The notes: generated by a model not told the origin, from the sequence alone. 64,000 nt of DNA from Runella aurantiaca (GCF_003339505.1 NZ_QPIW01000005.1:62001-126000), one strand, 5' to 3'; numbered from the stretch's first letter, positions 1 through 8,839 are shown. Made by a program: numbers and translations.

Positions 1-365
1 TTGGAAATAAGGGAATACGAAAGGATAAAGCCCGCCATCCCAAAAAACATGAGTGAGACGCATAACCAAAATCCAGTGGCAAACTCTTTACGTTCCAGCC
101 ACGTAGAAAAGGTTTTGTAGACCGTTATTAAAAAGATAACCCCTAAAATCAAAGCGCCCGTTTCGAACACAATAAAACTCAACGACAGCGACGTTATTTG
201 ACTAACCATCCCTCCCAACGCCGCAAATAGAGCAAAGACGATGAGCACGTGCATCAACAATTTCTTGGAGAAAATCGCAGATGATTTTAAATAGGCAACA
301 ATCCCTAAATTGGCTATTCCAAAGGCAATATTTCCGATTAAAAGCGTAAGTATTGTTGACGACAT
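1..365 (-). CDS. Partial multi-pass membrane protein, possibly T6SS subunit TssN
   Basis: An open frame runs from an ATG at 365 to the left edge without a stop, giving the first 121 residues. The translation is strongly hydrophobic, with about four predicted membrane-spanning stretches separated by short charged loops such as KSSAIFSKK and WLERKE. It lies 58 bases downstream of tssG in the same direction. In Bacteroidetes T6SSiii loci the membrane proteins TssN, TssO and TssP replace the classical TssJLM complex, and TssN is the multi-pass one, so TssN is the best guess. The assignment rests on topology and position, not on a recognised motif, and the rest of the gene lies outside the window. 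Confidence 0.5.
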   Translation of the reverse strand, partial: MSSTILTLLIGNIAFGIANLGIVAYLKSSAIFSKKLLMHVLIVFALFAALGGMVSQITSLSLSFIVFETGALILGVIFLITVYKTFSTWLERKEFATGFWLCVSLMFFGMAGFILSYSLIS

Positions 366-423
366 TCCTACAATTGATTAATTACTGAATTTGAAATTAG
401 TCTCCATTCTTCACTAAAAATAC

Positions 424-1368
424 TCATAAAACCGTCGTAAAACCTAATAATGCCGCCTGACTTCCATTATTTAACTGAAATCCATCATCGGATTTTTGGG
501 GCAACAATTCCAACCGCCAATCCAATTCAATCGGCACTAACAATCCAGCCAGAAAATCGACCATTTTTCGTTGTCTGCCATTGGGAACATACCCTTCCAT
601 TTGGTGGGCTGAGAGTGGACCGATGGAGATTTTCAAACAAAGGAATTGGTCTGTCAACGAAGGGGTAGCAATGACCGTATCCACGCCCAATGCGGCCTCT
701 CCCAGTGGCATAAAAGGGGCTTCAACTGGTAATGACTGAACAATCGACTCGTAGTCCAGTTCCACCGAATCACCCAACAATTGCTCAAAACAATCGCGCA
801 TCCACACCAAATTCCCCGCCGCTTTGTGGGCAATGGTCGTGATTTGAAACAAGGAAGCCTGCTGATTATCTGTCAAAGATAGATGGGCACTTTCCGGCCA
901 GAAAACGGCTAAAAATTCTTTCAAAAAACCTTTATCCTGCCCCGCCAAGGCTTGTTTTTCAAACTGCTCAATGCGCACCCGTTGGTGGGTAATGGCGTTA
1001 TCAAACGGCAGAAAAAACTGCCGCGCATCGTCTTCTTGGCGTTCTTCTTCATTCCGAATCTCCTCCCATTGCTCATCCGTTTTATTGCGGCCAGTGGGGC
1101 GGTGAAAAAGGCGCTCAGGCAAGGTGTCGTACAGGCCATCGCGGGGGGTATTGACCCGATACCACGACGTTCCAGTGAGTTCGTTGAATACTTCCTCGAT
1201 TTCTGAAACATCCCTTTCGTAAAAATACGCCGAGGAGCGTTCGGGATAAATGACAATTTCTTCTTTCCGACAAAACCCGCTCGCAATCAACTCGTCCACC
1301 ACGGCCTCTACCCGAAGCCGCCTGACGGGCAATTGATCCAACGCTGATTTGAGTTCTTCGGGTGACAT
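424..1368 (-). CDS. tssG: T6SS baseplate protein TssG
   Basis: The product is 314 residues and directly follows TssF, the usual tssF-tssG order. Around residues 75-92 it carries the DGLYDTLPERLFHRP segment, which resembles the baseplate-family motif of a Gly, a Leu-Pro pair and an aromatic-rich end. TssG is known to pair with two TssF copies to form baseplate wedges that recruit TssE, TssK and the sheath. The ATG at 1368 is the first start after a short AT-rich spacer. Sequence divergence from proteobacterial TssG is typical of subtype iii, so position next to TssF carries much of the assignment. Confidence 0.75.
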   Translation of the reverse strand: MSPEELKSALDQLPVRRLRVEAVVDELIASGFCRKEEIVIYPERSSAYFYERDVSEIEEVFNELTGTSWYRVNTPRDGLYDTLPERLFHRPTGRNKTDEQWEEIRNEEERQEDDARQFFLPFDNAITHQRVRIEQFEKQALAGQDKGFLKEFLAVFWPESAHLSLTDNQQASLFQITTIAHKAAGNLVWMRDCFEQLLGDSVELDYESIVQSLPVEAPFMPLGEAALGVDTVIATPSLTDQFLCLKISIGPLSAHQMEGYVPNGRQRKMVDFLAGLLVPIELDWRLELLPQKSDDGFQLNNGSQAALLGFTTVL

Positions 1369-1449
1369 GTGTGATTTTAGTGGCTTGGTTGATTAAAAGG
1401 AAGGCAGAAGTAAGAAATCGGAAGTATGAAGTCAGAAATCGACCTGCAC

Positions 1450-3285
1450 TTACGTGACTGTCCCGTTGACCAGCATCCGGATGGGCAAAACGCCCGACGA
1501 CTGTTCTTCCAACAAATGTTTGATGCGTAAACTATACTCCGACCATTGCTCGGGCGGAAGTGGTTTAGCAGGATTAGGCGTAAGATTGATGTCCAAAGTT
1601 CGCTGTAGCCCCTGATACTGAGACGCTCCCATGCTGAAACCCTTACTGATTTCCACCCGTTTTAGTTTATCGCCCAGTTCGGCAAAACACACCGCTTTGT
1701 AATCTTCCATCGTCACGGCGCGCCCTCGGGTAAGGATTGCTTTTTTGAAAACGGGCAAATTATCGTCTCCCTGCAACGGGCGCTGCCCGCCTTTGGTGGT
1801 TGTGAGGAGCATCGTTGTCTCGTCCGTAAAAGCAATATTTGCGCGGTCTCGCATGAGTTTTGTCCCAAACGCGAGGTTGTTGGCGGCATCGGCTTTCGTG
1901 GTCCAATAACGCACACTGAGTCTCCCCGTTTTTTCGGTGGTTTTGGCGCTGATAAACCAGTTTTGAAAATTATCTTTTTTAATAATGTTGCTGATACGTT
2001 CCAGCCGCTTCCGAATTTCTTCCACATCGTTTTCGATTTCACCACGCCCCAAGGCCATAAACATGGCACCTTCGTCCCGCAGTAAATCCACCAAATACGA
2101 CAAAATTTCGGAAGCATCGCGCTCATCAAAACGCGCCACGCCACCCTGTCGGAGCAAATATTGATTACCCGTTTCTCGATTGAACTGCTGCACATTGGCG
2201 AGTTTGACCCCCGCAGGCGTCTCAACTTCAATCATATCCAGAAAAAAGTCGGTTTCGTCGGTACGAATGGGAAATACATTAAACAACGCACGCAATTCCT
2301 GAAAATTAGTAACCGCCCGGCGGTTGACCACGGGAAAAGCGTTTACATCGAGGTACATACGTGACAAAATTTCTGGTGATAACGCACCCGGAAATTTGAT
2401 TTTTACCCAAAACAATTCTTGCACAAAATACCGCTGAAGCTCATCAGGGCGCAGGAAAGAAGTGATGGCTTCGGGATATTTTTTCTTTTGGCTTTGAATC
2501 GGAATTTCCTCCCCAGTTTGTCGATTGCGACTGCTGACGCTAAGTACCTGCCCATCGTATTGGCGTTGTACCGTTCGCTCAATCCGAGCCGAAGCGCCCA
2601 GTTCATTGGCCAGACCGTCAAAAGATTTTTTGTTGACCAACCCCTGCACTACTTGAAGTTCTTCGGTGTCGGTAAACATCCGAACGTCCAATAAACGGCT
2701 CAAATGGACTGCACGGGAGGGGTCATTGCGCCAATCAAAAAAGAGCGCAAGGTCATCAAGGGCCTCCAATTCTTCGTTTAAAGACAGACCAATCCAGACT
2801 TCATCCAACGGCAACGCCTGGTCCATAAAGAACTCACGCGGTGCGCCTCCCGTACCCATCTCTCGGATACGGCTTTGCATGATGACGGTATTCAATCGGA
2901 GATTATGCAGGGTATACTGCCCCACCGATGAGAAAAAAAACTCTTTCCCCGCCAACGCACAGTTAAACGTATGTTCTGGTAATACGTCAAAAGTAGGGTC
3001 AATGATACCCGCTTTCATCATGGCATGGGCGGGCTGCGGCCCCGTCAGGACCTCTGGCGTAAGCAAATGTGCCAAGCGCTGTACCACCCGGCTCCGCGAA
3101 TTGTCTAACTCATGATGAACATTTTCAAGGCCCGTCGCAAAAGCACCCAACAGCATCCCGACGAGCGGATCAAAGCTCTCAATGGCTAAATCGCTTTCGT
3201 CATAATGCCACAAACGCGCAATTTCCCGAATCATTTCGCTTCGGATTTGTTCGCGGGTTTTGTATCGTTGAGGTTCGTTGTACAT
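1450..3285 (-). CDS. tssF: T6SS baseplate protein TssF
   Basis: The 611-residue product matches the usual TssF length (about 600). The N-terminal 110 residues have the conserved TssF arrangement: an acidic helix, a DPLVGMLLGAFA segment, and an RLAHLLTPE segment followed by a Pro-rich stretch. The C-terminal half has the GRAVTMEDYKAVC and IKHLLEE regions typical of gpJ-like baseplate proteins. TssF forms the triangular core of the T6SS baseplate with TssG and TssE and acts at the cytoplasmic face of the inner membrane. It lies between tssE and tssG with small gaps, consistent with one operon. Confidence 0.9.
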   Translation of the reverse strand: MYNEPQRYKTREQIRSEMIREIARLWHYDESDLAIESFDPLVGMLLGAFATGLENVHHELDNSRSRVVQRLAHLLTPEVLTGPQPAHAMMKAGIIDPTFDVLPEHTFNCALAGKEFFFSSVGQYTLHNLRLNTVIMQSRIREMGTGGAPREFFMDQALPLDEVWIGLSLNEELEALDDLALFFDWRNDPSRAVHLSRLLDVRMFTDTEELQVVQGLVNKKSFDGLANELGASARIERTVQRQYDGQVLSVSSRNRQTGEEIPIQSQKKKYPEAITSFLRPDELQRYFVQELFWVKIKFPGALSPEILSRMYLDVNAFPVVNRRAVTNFQELRALFNVFPIRTDETDFFLDMIEVETPAGVKLANVQQFNRETGNQYLLRQGGVARFDERDASEILSYLVDLLRDEGAMFMALGRGEIENDVEEIRKRLERISNIIKKDNFQNWFISAKTTEKTGRLSVRYWTTKADAANNLAFGTKLMRDRANIAFTDETTMLLTTTKGGQRPLQGDDNLPVFKKAILTRGRAVTMEDYKAVCFAELGDKLKRVEISKGFSMGASQYQGLQRTLDINLTPNPAKPLPPEQWSEYSLRIKHLLEEQSSGVLPIRMLVNGTVT

Positions 3286-3314
3286 AGTTAGGGGTTATTG
3301 GTGAGCAGCTTACC

Positions 3315-3737
3315 TCAAGAGTATCTTACCAAACGAAACTTCATGTCTTTCAAGCGTTCCTGCGTCTGCACCAACGTACTTGAAATCACAATCTGAATAT
3401 AGCGACAAATACGGGGGCTGCCACCTTCTACTTTTTCTTCTACATCCGTAATTTCTATATCAACTTTAACAATTGTAATTCGCGGTTCAAATTTTTTGAG
3501 GTATTCTTCCACCGACCGTTTGATTTGGTCTTTGCTGGGCGTATCTCTCAATTGCCGAAAATCATAGCCATGAATGATGCATCCGTAATTATGGTCAAAA
3601 TGAAACTCCTTGGGTTTGGAAGCCAAGTAAAGCGATATATTTTGGGCAATGGAATCTTCCACCGAAATTTTTTCGGTGAATTGGCGCTTCATCAGTGCCC
3701 CAAACGAGGGTGGAACGGGATAATATTCGTCGGCCAT
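3315..3737 (-). CDS. tssE: T6SS baseplate protein TssE (gp25-like)
   Basis: This is a small baseplate protein homologous to phage T4 gp25, which nucleates sheath polymerisation. The 140-residue product shows the family landmarks: SIAQNISLYLASKPKEF, an HFDHNYGC segment, and a KFEPRITIVKV motif equivalent to the gp25 YEPRI element. I chose the ATG at 3737 because the longer frame begins with a TTG at 3743 inside the vgrG stop region. The vgrG stop (3740-3742) is only two bases upstream, so translation is probably coupled. Order VgrG-TssE-TssF-TssG fits a baseplate operon. Confidence 0.87.
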   Translation of the reverse strand: MADEYYPVPPSFGALMKRQFTEKISVEDSIAQNISLYLASKPKEFHFDHNYGCIIHGYDFRQLRDTPSKDQIKRSVEEYLKKFEPRITIVKVDIEITDVEEKVEGGSPRICRYIQIVISSTLVQTQERLKDMKFRLVRYS

Positions 3738-3739
3738 AA

Positions 3740-5581
3740 TCAATTGATTTGAATAATGCCTGCTTTCATGGTCGCCATGGGGCCACCTTTAAGCTCCAAT
3801 TGTGCTCCAGCTTCTACTTTGGCATTGGCTGTTGCCTTGATATTTACGTTCATTCCTTCAATATCCACATCCGTGTCAGATTTTAGTTTATAGCTCTTGG
3901 CTTGGATATCAATCTTGTCTTTTGACGTACCCTTGATATTGTCTTCTCCGTGTAACACCAAATCTTCCGACGCTTTGATATTAATTTTTGAAGCATTGAG
4001 ATTGATACTACCCGCACTAATATTCACCGAACCTTTACTTTTGATATTTATGTGAGATCCGCCATCGAGTGATAGTTCAATCTCATTTTTATTTTCTTTG
4101 TTAAAAATTTTAATGTTTTCCTTCCCGTCGCTATCGTCAATAATAATGTGATTACCCCCCCGGGTAATGATTCCCTTGATGTGATTATCTGCTTTAAATA
4201 ATTCATCACCGGGCATTCGAGTGCCTCCATCGTTGGCGTACAAACTTCCGCTTACATAAGGGAGGTCAGGATTGCCAAACTCAAAGTCCACCATTACCAT
4301 ATCGCTAACCTCGGGGATGAAATATCCTTTTGAACGACCAGTCATCATGCTCGCTACTCGAAGAAACGGCGTTGTTTCACCCTGCGGTTGCCATCCAAAC
4401 TGGACTTTTATCCGTCCCAATTTCAACGGATCATTCGTATCCCTCACCTGCGCGATGTGTGGCCGAGCTACCGGTGTCACAATTCGATAATCAACGGGCG
4501 GAAAAGTACTATCCTGCGGAACCGCCTCAAAATTAGCCTGATATACGCCACGGGCATCGACAAAATGATTCAATCGGGTCACCACAAACGTGCCGTAATC
4601 AATGGTATCTGTACGTATTCCATCTATAAACACTGGCTCAGTGATGTTCACCAAGCCACCTATTTTCATCTCCATTTCGGGACTGCGTCCCGTAAACACG
4701 GCCAATTTATTGGCCTGCTCACTTCTCTTGAGTTTCACCGCCGTTTTAAGACTACTTTCACTGACATGGTCAGTGAAGTTGATATTCATCAAATCGTCGG
4801 CAAAAACTTCTTTGGAGCGGTCAAATGTCATTTGGGAAAAAGAGCTGAGCCCTTCTACCTGTTCACTTGTCGAATCTGCTTTAAATAAATCAAACGCCTC
4901 ATAATTAAAATAGGAAGCCTTAAAATTGAGGGGTGTTACCCGCAATCCGTATTCCATATCAAACAGATTGGTGCCGTGGGTCAAGGCTACCGTGGGGGAG
5001 GTTTCTCGGATATTTTTACCAAAAATCAACGATCGTCCGTCATAAAACATCCATTCGCCAAACTCTTCAGCCAAGCGTTGCAAAAAATGGAAGTTATCTT
5101 CTTCATACTGCGTCACGTAAGGAATAGGCGTACTGTTGGCTGGAGCCATACTTGAGGCGAAGGGAAAAGGAGAAAGTACCTGTGTAACAATATCCATCAG
5201 CGATTTATCAGTAAAACTGCGCGTTGTCACACCCGCCGCTAATTGGATGGTGGGGCTTAACCCCGAAATCAGATAAGTACTCGATTGGCTTTGCCCCTTA
5301 ACCAACCGAATCGACGTGACGATTCCCGAAAAAATCTGCGTTTGTTCAGTTACACCTAACCGACCCTGACGCAGGGTGATGGCCGCCGTTTTTCCCACAA
5401 ATTTTTCTGCCAGTTCTTTCAATTTTATAAATCGATTGGCGAGCATATCTGGCGATACGCTGATTTCGAAATCGTGGTGACTTTCAAACCGTTGACCAAT
5501 CCGCAGGTGATTGACGCGCCGAATGGTTTCACCGTTGATGGTGATTTCAGTGCTGGCAGTAAAAGTGTTGGTGAGAGCCAT
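3740..5581 (-). CDS. vgrG: T6SS spike protein VgrG (TssI)
   Basis: VgrG forms the trimeric spike on the Hcp tube and carries effectors through its tip partner PAAR. The 613-residue product has the gp27-like part (residues about 1-370, with YVTQYEEDNFHFLQRLAEEFG, a classic VgrG motif), the OB-fold gp5 part (about 380-470, with GRIKVQFGWQ and GYFIPEVSDMV) and a C-terminal beta-helix of repeated IxIxA segments (about 480-613) ending in PMATMKAGIIQIN. No extra C-terminal enzymatic domain is present, so effectors must be delivered by PAAR or Hcp. It follows hcp after a strong hairpin and precedes tssE. Confidence 0.95.
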   Translation of the reverse strand: MALTNTFTASTEITINGETIRRVNHLRIGQRFESHHDFEISVSPDMLANRFIKLKELAEKFVGKTAAITLRQGRLGVTEQTQIFSGIVTSIRLVKGQSQSSTYLISGLSPTIQLAAGVTTRSFTDKSLMDIVTQVLSPFPFASSMAPANSTPIPYVTQYEEDNFHFLQRLAEEFGEWMFYDGRSLIFGKNIRETSPTVALTHGTNLFDMEYGLRVTPLNFKASYFNYEAFDLFKADSTSEQVEGLSSFSQMTFDRSKEVFADDLMNINFTDHVSESSLKTAVKLKRSEQANKLAVFTGRSPEMEMKIGGLVNITEPVFIDGIRTDTIDYGTFVVTRLNHFVDARGVYQANFEAVPQDSTFPPVDYRIVTPVARPHIAQVRDTNDPLKLGRIKVQFGWQPQGETTPFLRVASMMTGRSKGYFIPEVSDMVMVDFEFGNPDLPYVSGSLYANDGGTRMPGDELFKADNHIKGIITRGGNHIIIDDSDGKENIKIFNKENKNEIELSLDGGSHINIKSKGSVNISAGSINLNASKINIKASEDLVLHGEDNIKGTSKDKIDIQAKSYKLKSDTDVDIEGMNVNIKATANAKVEAGAQLELKGGPMATMKAGIIQIN

Positions 5582-5634
5582 GATGTAACGTGTAACTTGC
5601 TAAAAATAAAAAGTGTCAATCTATCAAAAACGCA

Positions 5635-5680
5635 GTTGTGCCACATTAGCGAGGGTTTATTTCGCAAAATGCGGCACAAC
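5635..5680 (-). terminator. Hairpin between hcp and vgrG, candidate attenuator or terminator
   Basis: Arms at 5635-5647 and 5668-5680 pair over 13 positions with one mismatch, and part of the loop (agcga against tcgca) can extend the stem. On the minus strand the hairpin begins 14 bases after the hcp stop and is followed by TGCGTTTTTG. This looks like an intrinsic terminator that would let hcp be expressed above vgrG, as its much higher copy number in the tube requires. No experiment is implied. Confidence 0.6.
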
Positions 5681-5694
5681 CAAAGGCTTAGAGG

Positions 5695-6087
5695 CTACTC
5701 TCTTTTCAATTTCAATTTTTGCCCATTGACGTCCAAGTCCCGTGAGCAGATGGTAAAAGTTTGGGTTCCTGTGCCCGCTCCTGCCAAGTTAAAGGTTTCG
5801 CTGAAGTTGACCACCGAGGCATCATTAAACTTGATCGTGCGTAGTTCTTCGCCTTTTTGGTTCACAAATTTAATTTCGCCGTCGATGTCGTCTTTGTGTT
5901 GGAGGGTCATCAATTCAATGATTTTCGCGTTTGCGTTTCGCGTTTCGATGGTTACGTCGATGTTGCCGCCAAATACTTCTGAAGTAGTTTCGTTGGTATG
6001 AGGATTTACGTGTTGGTGAAACGAGTATGAACAATGTAGTACTTCGAATTCAGTGCCGTCGATTTTGATGGTTGCCTTGTGTGCCAT
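5695..6087 (-). CDS. hcp: T6SS tube protein Hcp (TssD, Bacteroidetes type)
   Basis: The 130-residue, beta-rich product is the length and pattern of TssD, the Bacteroidetes form of Hcp whose hexamers stack into the inner tube. It begins MAHKATIKIDGTEFEVL, has the NETTSEVFGG segment after a His-rich stretch, and ends with alternating strands rich in Lys. There is no signal peptide. It lies downstream of the PAAR effector/immunity pair and upstream of vgrG, consistent with tube, spike and cargo being co-expressed. The spacer upstream of the ATG contains no clear TAnnTTTG box, so read-through from upstream genes is likely. Confidence 0.9.
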   Translation of the reverse strand: MAHKATIKIDGTEFEVLHCSYSFHQHVNPHTNETTSEVFGGNIDVTIETRNANAKIIELMTLQHKDDIDGEIKFVNQKGEELRTIKFNDASVVNFSETFNLAGAGTGTQTFTICSRDLDVNGQKLKLKRE

Positions 6088-6175
6088 GGTTGTAAGCGTT
6101 TTGAGGTTAAAATGTTTATGAGTGAAAAATAAATGATTGAATTCCTACTTGATTGGTTAATGTTGTTGAATCTCC

Positions 6176-6559
6176 TTAATACTTTGGCTGAAACTTCTTC
6201 TCAAATTCTCTCAAAAAGGTTTCCAGAGGCACGGAGGAAGGTGTTTCGGTGGCTAGTCCTGTTTGGTATTCTACAATAATAGCGGGCGTGCCAGGCCGAG
6301 TATCATTTGGATTACGGGTTTCAATGTATTTTTCAGTAGTGAAAATAAAGATCCATCCGTAGGGTTTTGTGATGGTTTTTTCTTCCCACAGTACTATATC
6401 TTTTGCGGGAGAAAATGTAGCCATTTTTTCGAGTGCAATCGTCCGTGCTTGATAGTAGTCAACCATTTTATTTTTGGATAATTTTTGTTGTTTTTTTTGC
6501 CCAACACAATACGTTTGACAAACTGCAATGAGCATCAGATACAACCAATATCGTTTCAT
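6176..6559 (-). CDS. Small exported protein, candidate immunity protein for the PAAR toxin (Imm35/YrhB-like)
   Basis: From the ATG at 6559 the product is 127 residues with an N-terminal hydrophobic stretch (about residues 5-19) after Lys-Arg, consistent with export to the periplasm. An open frame extends to 6637 but would overlap the effector gene, so the internal ATG is preferred. The mature part has WIFIFTTEKYIE followed by a PAIIVEYQTG segment, a layout I recognise from the Imm35/YrhB group of small immunity proteins (aromatic-rich strand, YIET, then a Gly after a Val-acidic strand). It starts 22 bases after the stop of the PAAR-toxin gene. The pairing and location suggest it protects the periplasm; the family match is by eye. 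Confidence 0.6.
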   Translation of the reverse strand: MKRYWLYLMLIAVCQTYCVGQKKQQKLSKNKMVDYYQARTIALEKMATFSPAKDIVLWEEKTITKPYGWIFIFTTEKYIETRNPNDTRPGTPAIIVEYQTGLATETPSSVPLETFLREFEKKFQPKY

Positions 6560-6581
6560 CCTAAGGTTCCATTTAGTTGAG

Positions 6582-7343
6582 TTATGGCACTGGACTCGCG
6601 GCATAAGTAGTAGTTCCGTTGGGATTGTATCGGGCATTGGCTACGGCTGGGTCGGTAATAAAACCTCGGTCTTGCCCTGGGCCCCAATTTTGTCCTTCCA
6701 TCACTCCCGTCTGGCCGTTAACGTTTGCTACAACTACTATGTGTGAATTTCCATTTCCATAATCAATGCCAACAACTTGCATTGTACCTGGTCCGCCAGC
6801 TTGTACTTGGTTGAAGACAGTGTTCAGGTTGGTGGGGTTGTTAAAGTTAATATTAACCCCTAAACGACTATTAATTTCTGAGAACGATCCATCTCCTCCC
6901 GCAGGGGCGGCGCCCCCCGTACCAGTACGTATCATACTAATAACTTGGTCGATGATATGCCCACAATTGACGACGGAATTGGAGTTGTTAATAAAGCCCA
7001 AGATAAAACCAATATTAGCAGGAGTTAAAGTAGAAACATCTAAATCGCCTACCAGTACTGTAAAATTACCTAACACTACACTTCCGCCGTGGGCCGTAGT
7101 GTCACCTATTCTGGCCGAGGGATTGCCACCAATGAACACCCCCAAAGAGCCTAACACAATACTGTCAGGTGGCCCAGTACATACACACATATTTCCAAAA
7201 GTAGCTGCAAACTTTCCCCCAATCAAAACCGTCGGCGCGCCAGGAGGTAAAATTGGTCCTCCTACGTGAGGAACAGGCGGTGTACCAGGCGTTACCATCG
7301 GACAAATATGCATATCACCTACAGCAGCAGCGGGCTTTCCCAT
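6582..7343 (-). CDS. PAAR-domain effector with C-terminal papain-like toxin domain
   Basis: Residues 1-100 form a PAAR tip domain: alternating GD, GG and hydrophobic pairs, with the usual His/Cys metal ligands visible as H12, H26, C53 or C55 and H85. Residues about 101-253 form a second domain beginning SNSVVNCGHIIDQV, with candidate catalytic Cys127, then SHIVVVANVNG (His201) and an E216/Q218 position. This Cys...His...acid order fits papain-like folds such as Tox-PL toxins or peptidoglycan amidases. PAAR proteins cap VgrG and carry toxins. A small signal-peptide protein follows 22 bases downstream, the typical effector-immunity arrangement, and suggests that the toxin acts in the periplasm. 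Confidence 0.8.
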   Translation of the reverse strand: MGKPAAAVGDMHICPMVTPGTPPVPHVGGPILPPGAPTVLIGGKFAATFGNMCVCTGPPDSIVLGSLGVFIGGNPSARIGDTTAHGGSVVLGNFTVLVGDLDVSTLTPANIGFILGFINNSNSVVNCGHIIDQVISMIRTGTGGAAPAGGDGSFSEINSRLGVNINFNNPTNLNTVFNQVQAGGPGTMQVVGIDYGNGNSHIVVVANVNGQTGVMEGQNWGPGQDRGFITDPAVANARYNPNGTTTYAASPVP

Positions 7344-7360
7344 CTTTGTGTCTTTTAATG

Positions 7361-7388
7361 GGTGTCACTCTTTTTACGGAGTGACACC
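7361..7388 (-). other. Perfect 10-bp hairpin between tssC and the PAAR effector gene
   Basis: GGTGTCACTC (7361-7370) pairs perfectly with GAGTGACACC (7379-7388) across an 8-base loop. It starts 10 bases after the tssC stop on the minus strand. No uridine run follows in the direction of transcription, so it is more likely an mRNA 3' stabiliser, processing site or partial terminator than a full intrinsic terminator. It could keep sheath mRNA more abundant than the downstream effector mRNA. Confidence 0.6.
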
Positions 7389-7398
7389 TTCTGAAGTT

Positions 7399-8757
7399 TT
7401 ACGGTTTCAATTCCGAATCCCAATCGCCTTTGGTGCCGGTCATGTTGATAGCAAATACTTTGGCGGGAAAGAAGGGCTTCAAATCCATGTTCACAATCAC
7501 GTGGGTAGGCTTCTGTGGATGGCGCTTTACTTCCAGATTGCGGTAGTCTTCGATGATTTTGCCCGGTCCGCGAATTTCGGCCAAGAACTTCGAAATCTGC
7601 TTTTTGATGTCTTCCAACATCTTATTATCGATGTTCTCAAACGTGCGACGGTTCAGGAAATCTTGCATGATTTTGCCAATCCAGTCAAACACACGTACCA
7701 CACTGTACGTTTGTAAGCCGACGTTGTCGCCGTCAAAGAGGGTTTTGGCCGACTGCGGCACCACGCGTCCCCACTCATAAATCAGCGGAATCAAGCCTCT
7801 GTTTTCCAATTGTGCCACTTCGTTTTTACGCATCGTGAAGCGCGTTCCGCTGGCCATTTTGAGTTTACCGTTGGCCAATCCCGCCGATGGCTGGGCAATA
7901 TTTCCGCCCCAAAGTAAGCCAGCCAAGGCCATCGAAGGAGGTACAAAAAGGTGATCTTCTTCGCCGATGTCAGTATTGGCTTCGCGGCCCACCACCCAGT
8001 TGCAAGGCATCATTACATGCGATTTGTACGCATCCGAGCCAGTCAATTTATCTTTGTCGAAGGCAGCTTCCACATCTTCAGCACTGTCTAAGTGGCGATA
8101 ATCGGTAATCATCATCGTTTTGTTTTGGTGGGCAAGTTCAGCCCATTTGTCCACGATGATATTTTTCTTCAACCAGCCCGGTATCACCACCAAGGAATAA
8201 TTATTTGTTAAATCAAAACGGTCGTAGTTGTCACGCAATTCTTTGGCTAGTTGCTCAAAAATTCCTGTTGGATTACTAAAACCATCTACATCAGTGGTCA
8301 TGTCGTTGCCTGCATCAAAAAGCACCAAATTTTTAACCTTTTCTTCGGCGGTATTTTCAAAAAACAACGCCAACGAACGATAAGAGCGCTCCAGTTCCTC
8401 CGTCTGGCTGAGGCAATTGAGTAGGTTAGCCTTAAGGGTTTCGCTGGCCGAGGACGCTTTTTGTTCGGCATCGGCAATCATATCCGCTACATTATCGTGT
8501 GCTGACAGCAAATCAGCCACGGCCTGAAGGCGTTTTTTGAGTTTTTTGCGATCAGCTTTGTTGTCTTCTTCCTCCAAAAACATCGCTTTACGCGCCTTTT
8601 TGGTTGGGTCCATATTTTCTGTGCCGTCCACGATGGTTTTAATAAACTCAAAACCACCATATTTTGACAATTGAGGGACTATTTGAGTCAACGGACGGGG
8701 CGCAGCCTTCTCTTTGAAAAGTTCTTTTGATTGAGGTAGTTGTTCTTCTTGTGCCAT
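7399..8757 (-). CDS. tssC: T6SS sheath protein TssC
   Basis: TssC is the large subunit of the contractile sheath. The 452-residue product (ATG at 8757; the longer frame starts with TTG) has the C-terminal sheath core with KPFFPAKVFAINMTG, a segment like the C-terminal strand region of TssC/VipB, and an RFTMRKNEV region. The central part has MPCNWVVGREA and LLWGGNIAQPSAGL. It lacks the exact proteobacterial signatures, as expected for the T6SSiii variant. It follows tssB by 82 bases in the standard tssB-tssC order. The N-terminal ~100 residues are Lys/Glu-rich and may mediate sheath interlocking. Confidence 0.87.
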   Translation of the reverse strand: MAQEEQLPQSKELFKEKAAPRPLTQIVPQLSKYGGFEFIKTIVDGTENMDPTKKARKAMFLEEEDNKADRKKLKKRLQAVADLLSAHDNVADMIADAEQKASSASETLKANLLNCLSQTEELERSYRSLALFFENTAEEKVKNLVLFDAGNDMTTDVDGFSNPTGIFEQLAKELRDNYDRFDLTNNYSLVVIPGWLKKNIIVDKWAELAHQNKTMMITDYRHLDSAEDVEAAFDKDKLTGSDAYKSHVMMPCNWVVGREANTDIGEEDHLFVPPSMALAGLLWGGNIAQPSAGLANGKLKMASGTRFTMRKNEVAQLENRGLIPLIYEWGRVVPQSAKTLFDGDNVGLQTYSVVRVFDWIGKIMQDFLNRRTFENIDNKMLEDIKKQISKFLAEIRGPGKIIEDYRNLEVKRHPQKPTHVIVNMDLKPFFPAKVFAINMTGTKGDWDSELKP

Positions 8758-8839
8758 AGCGGGTTTCAGTTGCAAAAGTTCGTCATTCAGTTAGGGGTGT
8801 AACCACAGAGAAACATAGGTCACATAGTTAAAGTGTTTT

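Noticed and set aside
1390-1442. Short direct repeats (aagtaagaaatcg / gaagtcagaaatcg) between tssF and tssG
   Set aside because: Only imperfect short copies; similar stretches occur by chance or as drifted repeats, and no function is indicated.
6560-6637. N-terminal extension of the immunity candidate
   Set aside because: It would overlap the PAAR effector gene and would bury the signal peptide; the ATG at 6559 is preferred.
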